64,000 nt of DNA from Thinopyrum elongatum (taxonomy: Eukaryota > Streptophyta > Magnoliopsida > Poales > Poaceae). Where the stretch lies: NCBI GenBank assembly GCA_011799875.1, contig CM022299.1, forward strand, positions 351,026,526 through 351,090,525. Direction: 5' to 3'. Of this stretch, positions 1-9,247 are shown piece by piece (positions within the stretch are counted from its first letter, which is position 1; every line of letters starts with the position of its first letter). The notes under the pieces were generated by a model. That model had not been told where the DNA came from. It was given only the letters and a program-made list of their open reading frames with translations, and did no database searches. A program made the translations under genes and the position numbers.

Positions 1-30
1 AGCCAACAGAAAAAGGGACGATGAACTTAC

Positions 31-1887
31 GCTGGGGGCTGTGCTGGGGGCTGCATTGAGGACTGGACTCCGGGCTGACAACAACAGTTTCCGGCGCGCT
101 CGTGGAGCCCGCCGGGGGCTCGACGCCCGTAGAAGTCCTTGACCTCTTCGCCATCCTCTCAAGCAAGGTTTCTGTGTCACTGCGAAAACAATACAAGCAA
201 GTCAGTAAGACTGATGCAGATTGGAAGGTGGAAGTTGTGGCAGATACTCACTCTTCTTCCTCCCGCTCTGGACTAAAGCCGGAGATGTCGAAGTCGACCT
301 CCGTTGCGATGTCTGAGTGGGGAGGCGGAGGAGGGGTCCTGGGCCGCTTAGCTGTGGCAGGCGCCGGGGCAGCCTCCGGCACGGTTGTATGAGACCCTCC
401 TGCTGCTCCGGCGGTGGTCGCTGGTGTGGGTCTCGCGCGCCGCGCGGGCTGTTGACGGGCCCCCTGCCGCGGTCCGGTCTTGCCGGCCACTTTCTTGCCG
501 GGGGATTCGCCGCTCGATGTAGGCTGGCTTGCCGGGACGCCTGATGCGGCTTTCCGAAGGACACGCTTTGTCTTCTTCGGGGGCGAGGGCTCTTCTCGCG
601 TCTCCTCTTCGGCCGTGTCTTCGCCGGATGAGTTCTCAGTGACTGCGCCGCCTTCTTCCCCGGCAACCTTGTTCTCCTCGGCAGGTTTTGCCTCCACTAC
701 CACCTCTACGTCGCTGGCTTCCCACTTTGTGAAGCCAACGCTGCCGGCCTCCGCGGCAAGATTCGCTTCTCCACTCTGGTAGCGATGTAGGCTACCTCCT
801 GATCAGTGGTGGCGCGGATAAGATCTGACTCTTGCCGGACAGGCTTCTCCGTCAGATTGTCAAAGAACTTCTGCGCTTCTTCCTCGCTTGGCTCGACCTA
901 GGTCGGGTCAAGGCCGTGGGCGTTAAACATCGGCAAGAAGGCAATGATTGACCCCAATGCAGAGTTGTTGCACAAGGGGACGATCCTTGCCGGCAGCCGG
1001 TGCTTGTCTTCGCGCTGGAATAACTTTTGGCGGAGAGCGCCAAGCTGCATAGCGGTCAGATTATTGTTCAGCCCGGGGCACAGCCTCATGACATCTGCTG
1101 CGTTCTTATACTCCCAGACTGGCCTCCCCCTATTCTGCAGAGGGGCGATGCAGCGGCGGAGAAAGTCGAAGCCGATCATCTCCATTTTCAGCCCGGCAAC
1201 CTTCAAGCGGAGGATCCTGGTAGTGGCGATTGTGAGCTTCTCGTCTTCTGCGGCAAGATCGCCCCAATCCTTGCCGCGGACCACCTTCTATCGCCGGGGA
1301 TGACAAAAAGGATGAGGATCTGCTTCCTGTATCCAGCACCATTCGGCCCGCCACTCGTCCCACTTTTCGCGGTAAACTCCATCTGGGTATATCTCTTTGT
1401 TCCAAGCCCTTGGAATCTAGGCAATAGATCCAGAGAGAGCCTCTCCTTTTTGGATTCGAGGATAGAAATAATGGCGAAAAAGAGCAGAATTGGGGATCAC
1501 GCCAGCGAAATTCTCACAAAGGTGGGCAAAGATGGGCATGCAAAATACGGCATTCGGCGTGAAATCAAGAAGGCGGAAGACGTATGTGTACATGATGTCG
1601 TTGAAGAAATCGGAAAAGGGTGGACAGAGCCCGCAATAAAAATACGCAGTGAAGAAGGGGTATCTGTCCGATCCACCTTTGGAACAAGCACCTGGGATTA
1701 CGCGTGTGGTGGGGTGAGCTTGCGTTCCCTTCGCCCACATGCATTGGTATCGCCCCTTCAAAGTTTCGGCGTCGAGCGTCGGAGGGAAGACGACAAGCCT
1801 CTTCCGCATCTTCACCAGTTCGCTCTCCGGATTTTCAGCTTTCGCCTCCATGTCCGTGCCCTTGCCTTTGCTGGCCTTGGGCGGCAT
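31..1887 (-). pseudogene. Tat1 antisense accessory ORF (aORF), Transposase_28-like, decayed
   Basis: This minus-strand coding region lies just upstream of a plus-oriented LTR, where Tat-clade Ty3/gypsy elements of grasses are known to carry an antisense extra ORF. The ATG at 1887 opens with MPPKASKGKG and is followed by a basic linker and a conserved block (PIFAHLCENFAGVIPNSALF) that I recognise as the 'putative gypsy type transposon' family (Transposase_28, PF04195). Reading shifts frame near 1440-1300, continues at about 1284-900 with a second conserved stretch (FLRRCIAPLQNRGRPVW), then passes into a proline/alanine/lysine-rich low-complexity tail (703-252). A plausible intron lies at 180-251 (GTGAGT donor, TTTTCGCAG acceptor), a further exon at 31-179, and another GTAAGT donor at 30. 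At least two frame breaks make it a pseudogene. The biochemical role of this family is unknown. Confidence 0.72.
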
Positions 1888-2045
1888 GGCGACTGTGAAG
1901 ATGGAAGCCGGGGGCAGAGCGAGCGCGGGAGCAGCGGGCAGAAGAGAAAAAAGGTTTCGCTCTGAGCTCGAGCAGAGGAAGGTGATGGCGATGGCCAGAT
2001 TGGGAAGAAGAGGGGGGTGAATAGGATTGCGCCTCCGCGACTTCT

Positions 2046-2058
2046 CCTTTTTATGGGG
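2046..2058 (-). promoter_or_regulatory. Candidate TATA box of the Tat1 aORF
   Basis: On the minus strand the sequence CATAAAAAGGAG lies about 160 bases upstream of the aORF ATG at 1887. The same block is duplicated at about 3740-3752 before the second aORF copy. It is a TATA-like site in the right place; nothing else supports it. Confidence 0.4.
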
Positions 2059-2295
2059 AAGGAGCGGGGCCGCCTTATTTATCCCCCAATATGAATGCGC
2101 CTCTATGGGCGCGAGATAGTTTGCAGCCTTTTTGGCACACTTCCCACGTCGCGCGCTCCGTGCGCGTAATGGGGGGGGGCACAGTAAAACGAGATATTTA
2201 CGAGCAGTTAATTCCCTCCCACGCGTGCCCGTGCACTGTTTGGGCCTAGCCCAACAACGCCTCGCACTCGTGTATGGCCTAGGCCCGGGGGCTCC

Positions 2296-3133
2296 TGTCG
2301 GTGTACTAAGTATTGGGCCACTAGTACCCCGTACTTGTGCACGGGCAGTTGTAGCCGTCCTCGCGGCAAGGCTTGCCGGGATCAGCTCGAGGTCGATTCA
2401 AGTCATCAAGGAAATCGTCAAGTCAGAGATCTGAGGATCAGCAGATAAGCAAAGCTGGAAATCGAAGGCCAGCTTCCCCGGCAAGATCCTTGCCGGGATG
2501 GCCCGTGGAGCCCGGCAAGCCTCGGCGCCCGGCAAGCCCTGGCGCCCGGCAAGGCTGGGCGCCCGGCAAGATTCGGCCACTGTGCCACCGCTTCGGCACA
2601 GTAACGAGTCTGACATTCTGGCTCCTTCCATGGATGCGTGGTGGCATGCCAGTGGAGGAGAGCTTAAGCGGTGCTGATGGGATGGCCCCTTTTTCCATCC
2701 CCAAGAAAGTGAGGACACCTAAATGGACACCTCACGGTGCATTAAATGCGCTTGTCCTAATCCGTCAGGGGTTAGGTATGATACCCTGTAGCTACTTTAC
2801 ACCTCAATGTATATACATTTTGCCACTGTGGAGACCCCTTTCAGCATATAAAAGGAGGCCCAAGGCAACTGCTACAGAGGAGGAGAACTTCTGGCCCATT
2901 CTGCATGCATAGCTGCTCCTTGAACGTACTGTTCATTGCGAGCGCTCCTGAAGGCTGGGCTCAAGAACATCAATAAGAACACAAAGCAGGAGTAGGGTTT
3001 TACGCTGATCAGCGGCCCGAACCTGGGTAAAAACTTCCCGCGTCGATCATTGGTTCTGCTCTTTGCGTATACCTCTCCCCCCGCCGAATTGTAAAGGGGT
3101 CTCTTGGGATCCCATAGGTGTCGTACCCCGACA
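2296..3133 (+). mobile_element. Tat1 LTR, copy 1 (838 bp)
   Basis: The repeat starts TGTCGGTGTACT and ends GTCGTACCCCGACA, so it has TG...CA termini, and it recurs at 3989-4843. A G-rich tract (CCCGGGGGCTCC) sits directly before the first base, as expected of a polypurine tract ahead of a 3' LTR. A TATA box (CATATAAAAGGAGGCC, about 2846-2861) on the plus strand fixes the orientation as plus. It is the LTR that follows the first aORF copy. Conspicuous GC-rich short repeats lie in the U3 part. Confidence 0.9.
2509..2573 (+). repeat. 17 bp tandem repeat in Tat1 LTR copy 1 (4 units)
   Basis: Four units related to GGCGCCCGGCAAGGCTG follow one another within the U3 region of the LTR. The other LTR copy has five units at the same place, which accounts exactly for the 17 bp length difference between the LTRs. 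Confidence 0.85.
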
Positions 3134-3581
3134 TTTCTCCTTTTTGGATTCGAGGATAGAAATAATGGCGGAAAAGAGCAGAATTGGGGATCACGCCAGC
3201 GAAATTCTCACAAAGGTGGGCAAAGATGGACATGCAAAATACGGCATTCGGCGTGAAATCAAGAAGGCGGAAGCCGTATGTGTACATGATGTCGTTGAAG
3301 AAATCGGAAAAGGGTGGACAGAGCCCACAATAAAAATACGCAGTGAAGAAGGGGTATCTGTCCGATCCACCTTTGGAACAAGCACCTGGGATTACGCGTG
3401 TGGCGGGGTGAGCTTGCGTTCCCTTCGCCCACATGCATTGGTATCGCCCCTTCAAAGTTTCGGCGTCGAGCGTCGGAGGGAAGACGACAAGCCTCTTCCG
3501 CATCTTCACCAGTTCGCTCTCCGGAACTTCAGCTTTCGCCTCCTTGTCCGTGCCCTTGCCTTTGCTAGCCTTGGGCGGCAT
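3134..3581 (-). pseudogene. Second, truncated copy of the Tat1 aORF N-terminus
   Basis: The ATG at 3581 starts the same MPPKASKGKG protein as the ATG at 1887, with few substitutions over about 145 residues, ending abruptly at the LTR edge at 3134 after the conserved FYPRIQKGE block. Everything downstream of that point in the full aORF, and all of gag-pol, is missing between the two LTRs. The stretch 3582-3988 is the duplicated aORF promoter/leader and polypurine-tract region. This is a by-product of the tandem duplication of the element's 3' end, not a separate gene. Confidence 0.8.
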
Positions 3582-3988
3582 GGCGACTATGAAGATGGAA
3601 GCCGGGGGGCGGAGCGAGCACGGGAGCATCGGGCAGAAGAGAAAAAAGGTTTCGCTCTGAGCTCGAGCAGAGGAAGGTGATGGCGATGGCCAGATTGGGA
3701 AGAAGAGGGGGGTGAATAGGTTTGCGCCTCCGCGACTTCTCCTTTTTATGGGGAAGGAGCGGGGCCGCCTTGTTTATCCCCCAATATGAATGCGCCTCTA
3801 TGGGCGCGAGACAGTTTGCAGCCTTTTTGGCACACTTCCCATGTCGCGCGCTCCATGCGCGTAATGGGGCGGCACAGTAAAACGAGATATTTATGAGCAG
3901 TTAATTCCCTGCCACGCGTGCCCGTGCACTGTTTGGGCCTAGCCCAACAACGCCTCGCACTCGTGTATGGCCTAGGCCCGGGGGCTCC

Positions 3989-4843
3989 TGTCGGTGTACT
4001 ACGTATTGGGCCACTAGTACCCCGTACTTGTGCACGGGCAGTTGTAGCTGTTCTCGCGGCAAGGCTTGCCGGGATCAGCTCGAGGTCGATTCAAGTCATC
4101 AAGGAAATCGTCAAGTCAGAGATCTGAGGATCAGCAGATAAGCAAAGCTGGAAATCGAAGGCCAGCTTCCCCGGCAAGATCCTTGCCGGGATGGCCCATG
4201 GAGCCCGGCAAGCCTCGGCGCCCGGCAAGGCTTGGTTCCCAGCAAAGCTTGGCGCCCGGCAAGGCTGGGCGCCCGGCAAGATTCGGCCACTGTGCCACCG
4301 CTTCGGCACAGTAACGAGTCTGACATTCTGGCTCCTTCCATGGATGCGTGGCAGCATGCCAGTGGAGGAGAGCTTAAGTGGTGCTGATGGGATGGCCCCT
4401 TTTTCCATCCCCAAGAAAGTGAGGACACCTAAATGGACACCTCACGGTGCATTAAATGCGCTTGTCCTAATCCGTCAGGGGTTAGGTATGATACCCTGTA
4501 GCTACTTTACACCTCAATGTATATACATTTTGCCACTGTGGAGACCCCTTTCAGCATATAAAAGGAGGCCTAAGGCAACTGCTACAGAGGAGGAGAACTT
4601 CTGGCCCATTCTGCATGCATAGCTGCTCCTTGAACGTACTGTTCATTGCGAGCGCTCCTGAAGGCTGGGCTCAAGAACATCAATAAGAACACAAAGCAGG
4701 AGTAGGGTTTTACGCTGATCAGCGGCCCGAACCTGGGTAAAAACTTCCCGCGTCGATCATTGGTTCTGCTCTTTGCGTATACCTCTCCCCCCACCGAATC
4801 ATAAAGGGGTCTCTTGGGATCCCATAGGTGTCGTACCCCGACA
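3989..4843 (+). mobile_element. Tat1 LTR, copy 2 (855 bp)
   Basis: This is a near-identical second copy of the LTR at 2296-3133, with the same TG...CA ends, the same preceding CCCGGGGGCTCC tract and the same plus-strand TATA box (about 4555-4567). It carries five rather than four 17 bp units. Its right end abuts the gag sequence of a different Tat element at 4844, so 4843/4844 is probably the right insertion edge of Tat1. If so, the expected 5 bp target duplication AAATG (4844-4848) should recur at the left edge, outside this window. Confidence 0.9.
4201..4282 (+). repeat. 17 bp tandem repeat in Tat1 LTR copy 2 (5 units)
   Basis: Five units related to GGCGCCCGGCAAGGCTG, the third degenerate (GGTTCCCAGCAAAGCTT). 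This is one more unit than in the sister LTR. Confidence 0.85.
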
Positions 4844-4852
4844 AATGTAGCC

Positions 4853-5614
4853 ATGAAGCATTTGCCACTGATGCTAGAAGGCTCCGCTCGGGCTTGGCTG
4901 ACATAGCTCCCGCCGAGAAGTATCTTTTGCTGGGAAGACCTGGCGAAGGTATTCGTCAAGACCTTTGAAGGCACGTATAAGAGAGCAGGAGGTTTGACCG
5001 AGTTACAACACGGTGTGCAAAAGCAGAATGAAACTCTCCGAGAGTACATCCAGCGGCGGACCACTCTGCACAACACGGTGGAGAATGTCACCGAGCACCA
5101 GGCAAACTGCGCCTTCAAGGCCGGAGTCAGGTACCGGGAGCTGAACATGAAGTTCGGTCGAACTGAGACCCCGACTCTCAGTCGGGCTATGGAGATAGCA
5201 TACCGGTACGCCAATGGTGAAGAGGAAGACCGACTGAGAAGTAGCAAGAGCCGAGTTGGCGACACACATCATTCAGAGAACAAGCGCAAGAAGCACAAGC
5301 GGAAAGCAGATGCTGGAGGGAATGCCGAGGCTGCGGCTCTGGCCAGCCAGGGCAAAAAGAATTTCCAAAAGCAGAAGAAGGATTGGAAAGGGAAGAAGCA
5401 GGTCACCATGAAGAATGGCATCCTCGACCAGCCTTGCCAGATCCACATGAAGAAAGATGAGGAGGGTAGTTTGATCTTGCCCAAACATACCACTCGGGAG
5501 TGTCGACTCCTGAACAAGAGATGCGGCAGGATTCTTCCGGAGAAAGAGAGGATGACGACGAAGACGGAGGCAAAGGTACTTCCGGGTAACCCAACGTTGA
5601 GAACGTCCTCATGA
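4853..5614 (+). pseudogene. Tat2 gag (5'-truncated)
   Basis: The frame from 4853 reads as a retrotransposon gag: the capsid signature MLEGSARAWL, then a helical region (LREYIQRRTTLHNTVENV), then a lysine-rich nucleocapsid-like tail with a QPCQIH...HTTRECR motif resembling the zinc-binding motif of Tat gags. An in-frame TAG lies at 4904-4906. The N-terminus is missing because the Tat1 LTR begins directly to the left. The frame ends at 5614, and the protease overlaps by four bases in another frame, which could be a decayed fusion. Confidence 0.8.
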
Positions 5615-6306
5615 TTTTTGCTAATGTTGAATGCAAGAGCCACCTTAAGGTGATCAACCGAGAGGTCAACATGGCAGTTTCGACTGTCACCAAATATCTC
5701 GACCGGGCCAAGACACCGGTAATGTTTGACCAGTCAGACCATCCAGCTCACATACCGACCCTCGGGCGACAGGCCTTGGTGGTGGATCCAGTTGTGGGAG
5801 GAGTCCGATTGCGCAAAGTCTTAATGGACGGCGGCAGCGGGCTTAACATCATCTATGCCGACACCATAGAGGCGATGGGCATCCCGATGACCCGGCTCAG
5901 CAAGAGCAATATGCAGTACCACAGGGTAATCCTCGGGAAGAAGGCCAAGTCACTCGGCCAGATCGCTCTCGACATCATATTCGGCGAAGAGAGGAACTTC
6001 CGAAAGGAACAACTGACTTTCGAAGTGGTAGACTTCAGAAGCGCTTACCATGCCATCCTGGGTAGGCCTGCCTATGCGTGTTTCATGGCCCATCCATGTT
6101 ACGTGTATCTTAAACTCAAGATGCCAGGGCCTAAAGGCGTGATCACTATCACAGGCAATCGGAAGTTGGCCGAAGAGTGCCTCGAGAAGGGCTCCCAGAC
6201 CATTGATGAGCAAATGGCGATGACCGAGTTAGACGAGTACAAGAAGGCGACAGACCCAAGTGAACTTTTGAAGTCCAAGAAGTCAACTGTGGAATCTGCT
6301 TTCTAG
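5611..6306 (+). pseudogene. Tat2 protease (retropepsin) region of pol
   Basis: An open stretch of 231 codons contains the aspartic protease signature LMDGGSGLNIIY (about residues 71-82), the flap/hydrophobic blocks typical of Tat proteases (QLTFEVVDF, YHAILGRPAY) and a linker toward RT. The active-site triad is D-G-G-S, consistent with Tat/Retand-type proteases. It would process the gag-pol polyprotein. The stop at 6304-6306 interrupts the polyprotein, which continues in the following bases. Confidence 0.82.
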
Positions 6307-7350
6307 TCGGCAGGAGAGATGAAGCCGGTGCACATCCACCCTGAGGACCCGAACGCTACCCCGACGAAAATCTCCACCACCCTGGACAGCAAATAGGAAG
6401 CCGCGCTCGTCCAGTTCCTCCGTGAGATTTGGGACATCTTCGCATGGAAGCCTTCCGACATGCCGGGTGTTCCCAGGGAACTGGCCGAGCACAGACTCCG
6501 TGTCGATTTGGCGATGAAGCCTGTCAAAGAGTATCTTCGGTGATCTTCAACCGAGAAGCACAAGACGATTGGCGAGGAGATAGCGTGGCTCTTAGCCGCC
6601 GAATTCATCCGAGAGGTGTACCACTCCGAGTGGCTCGCCAACGTCGTCATGGTGCCAAAGAAAGATAAGACTCTTCGAATGTGTGTAGATTTTAGGCACA
6701 TCAATCGGGCCTGCCCGAAAGATAGTAGATTCTACTGCTGGATATGAGCGGTTATCATTTCTGGATGCGTACTCCGGGTACCACCAGATCCGATTGTATG
6801 GCCCCGATGAAATAAAAACAGCGTTCATCACCCCATTCGGGTGTTTCTGCTATATCACGATGCCATTCAGGTTGAAAAATGCTGGGGCCACATTCCAGCA
6901 TATGATCCAGAAGTGCTTACGGAAGCAAATCAGTTGGAACGTAGAAGCTTATATGGATGACATTGTGGTTAAGTCCAGGAAAGGTTCCGACCTCCTGATG
7001 ACCTCGCTGAGACCTTCGCAAATTTGCGAGCTTTCGACATCAAAGTCAATCCAACCAAATGTACATTCGGCGTACCTGCGGGCAAGCTACTCGGTTTCCT
7101 TGTTTTCGAATGAGGGATCGATGCCAATCCCAAGAAGCTAGGGGCAATCGTCCGAATGAAGCAACCAGAACGTCTGCATGACGTGCAACGCCTCACAGGC
7201 TGCCTAGCGGCCCTGAGTAGATTCATCTCGCGACTCGGTGAAAAAGCCATGCTGCTTTACTGATTGATGAAGAAGTCTGACAGGTTCGAGTGGACTCCCG
7301 AAGCGCAGGCTGCGTTCCAGGAACTTAAAGCCCTGCTTTCCACCTAGCCG
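6307..7350 (+). pseudogene. Tat2 reverse transcriptase
   Basis: Reverse transcriptase motifs are spread over at least three frames: EFIREVYHSEWLANVVMVPK (fingers), MCVDFRHINRACPKD, FGCFCYITMPFRLKNAGATF and the catalytic EAYMDDIVVKS (about 6943-6975), followed by the connection region (GFLVFE, LTGCLAALSRFISRLGEKA). The YMDD box is intact, but in-frame stops (for example at 6541-6543 and 7261-7263) and frameshifts near 6740 and 6990 disable it. Confidence 0.82.
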
Positions 7351-8140
7351 GTGCTAGCTGCTCCGAGCAGCAAGGAGCCTTTGCTCTTATACATCGCGGC
7401 CACAAGCCAAGTTGTTAGCACGGCCCTCACTATGAACGGGAAGAACAAGGCAAAGCCTTCAAGCTCTAACAACCGGTCTACTACATCTCTGAAGTCTTCA
7501 TGCCTTCCAAGCAAAGGTATCCGCATTATCAGAAGCTAGTTTACGGAATTTACCTTACTACAAAGAAGGTGGCGTATTATTTTCAAGAACACTCGGTCAC
7601 GGTGATAAGTGACACTCCTCTATCTGAGATCATGAACAATAGAGATGCCACTGGCCGAGTGGCCAAGTGGGCCATTGAGCTCCTCCTGTTGGACATCAGG
7701 TTTGAAGCCAAGAAGGTCATCAAATCGCAAGCCCTGGTAGATTTCTTGGCTGAATGGATTGAGCAAGGATAGCCTGTCCCGAGTGTTCCCGAACACTGGA
7801 CGATGTTCTTCGACGGCTCCAAGATGCTTCACGGCTCCAGGGCTGGAGTGGTCTTGGTGTCTCCTAAAGGCGATCGTCTCAGTTACATTCTTCAGATTCA
7901 CTTCGACTCCTCCAACAATGAAGCTGAATACGAAGCTCTCCTGTATGGGCTGCGAATGGCAATCTCTCTAGGGATTCGCCGACTCATGATCTATGGCGAC
8001 TCGGACCTAGTGGTGAATCAAGTCATGAAGGAATGGGACATATGTAGTTTGGCAATGACTGACTATTGCAATGCCGTCAGAAAGTTAGAGAAACACTTTG
8101 AAGGGCTGGAGCTTCACCATGTGCCGACGACCAGGCTGAG
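7351..8140 (+). pseudogene. Tat2 RNase H region, including an archaeal-type RNase H domain
   Basis: After the decayed conventional RNase H remnant (about 7370-7775) comes a second RNase H-like domain at about 7803-8130 with MFFDGS, NNEAEYEALLYGL and YGDSDLVVNQV. These are the D, E and D positions of the archaeal-type RNase H that is diagnostic of the Tat lineage. The frame is broken at 8130-8140, where the linker to integrase continues in another frame (VPKNVFLEYLNSP). Confidence 0.8.
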
Positions 8141-8389
8141 ATGGGTTCCACTTGGAAGCCAGTACCCAAGAATGTGTTCCTGGAATACCTGAACTCACCC
8201 ACTATCAAGGAAGATCCTTTTGTGGAAGAGCCACCGCAGCCAGGCGGACCTTCCAATCCGACTGAAGTAGATATTCCCGCAGTAATTGATCTGATCCAAG
8301 AGGTATTGGTCATCACTCCCGAGTGGACCGAACCGTATCTGGCATACTTGCTCCGGTAAGAGCTCCCAGAGGACGAGGATGAGGCCCGC

Positions 8390-9247
8390 CAGATCGTCCA
8401 TCGATCCAAAGCTTTCACCGTCATGGGGGATCAATTATACAAGAAAAGCACAACTGGAGTCACTCAGCGATGCATATCCCCAGAGGAAGGGCAGCAAATA
8501 CTGCAAGATATTCACTCGGGAACATGCGGGCATCATGCGTCCTCTCAGACCTTGGTCGCCAAAGTGTTCAGAGCTGGACTCTATTGGCCCTGAGCCAATG
8601 AGGCTGCCCGAGACATAGTGGATCACTGCGTCGGGTGCCAGTTCTATGCGATCCAGTCGCACAAGCCAGCGTCCGCCCTGAAGACTATCCCCCTCACTTG
8701 GCCATTTACTGTTTGGGGACTCGACATGGTCGGCCCTCTCCGGACCGGGGCGAGTGGCTTCACGCACCTGTTGGTAGCAGTGGACAAGTTCACCAAGTGA
8801 ATCGAGGCCAAGCCCATAAAGAAGCTGGACTCGGCCACCGTGATTCAATTCATCAGGGAGATCATCTTCAGGTTCGGAGTCCCACACAACATCATCACCG
8901 ACAACCGGTCCAACTTTGACTCAGACGAGTTCCGTGAGTTCTGCTACACCCAGGGCACTCGGGTCGATTACGCCTTTGCGGCGCACCCGCAGTCGAATGG
9001 ACAAGCCGAGAGGGCAAATGGGCTCATACTTCAGGGATTGAAACCTCGCCTCATGCGTGATCTGACTCATGCAGCAGGCGCCTGGGTGACCAAACTACCG
9101 TCAGTCCTCTGGGGCCTGCGAACGACTCCGAATCGATCCACGAACCGCACCCCATTCTTCATGGTGTACGGGTCAGAAGCGGTCTTGCCGAGTGATCTGC
9201 TCCACAACTCTCCCCGAGTGGATCTTTACTCGGAAACTGAAGCCGAG
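8390..9247 (+). pseudogene. Tat2 integrase, N-terminal and core part
   Basis: The zinc-binding remnant HCVGCQF is followed by the catalytic core: LDMVGPL (first D), IITDNRSNF (second D) and HPQSNGQAERAN (E), so the DDE triad is visible. A TGA stop follows DKFTK at about 8798-8800, and the upstream linker is frameshifted. The reading ends at 9247 in SETEAE because the LARD-like element is inserted here; the C-terminus resumes at 20688. Confidence 0.85.
9243..9247. repeat. Target site duplication CCGAG (left)
   Basis: CCGAG directly precedes the TG of the LARD-like element and is repeated at 20688-20692, directly after the terminal CA. Confidence 0.92.

Noticed and set aside
1027..1965. 312-codon plus-strand open frame
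   Set aside because: It lies opposite the minus-strand aORF, has no recognisable domain, and its repeat at 3063-3680 follows the duplicated aORF, so it is a shadow of the antisense gene.
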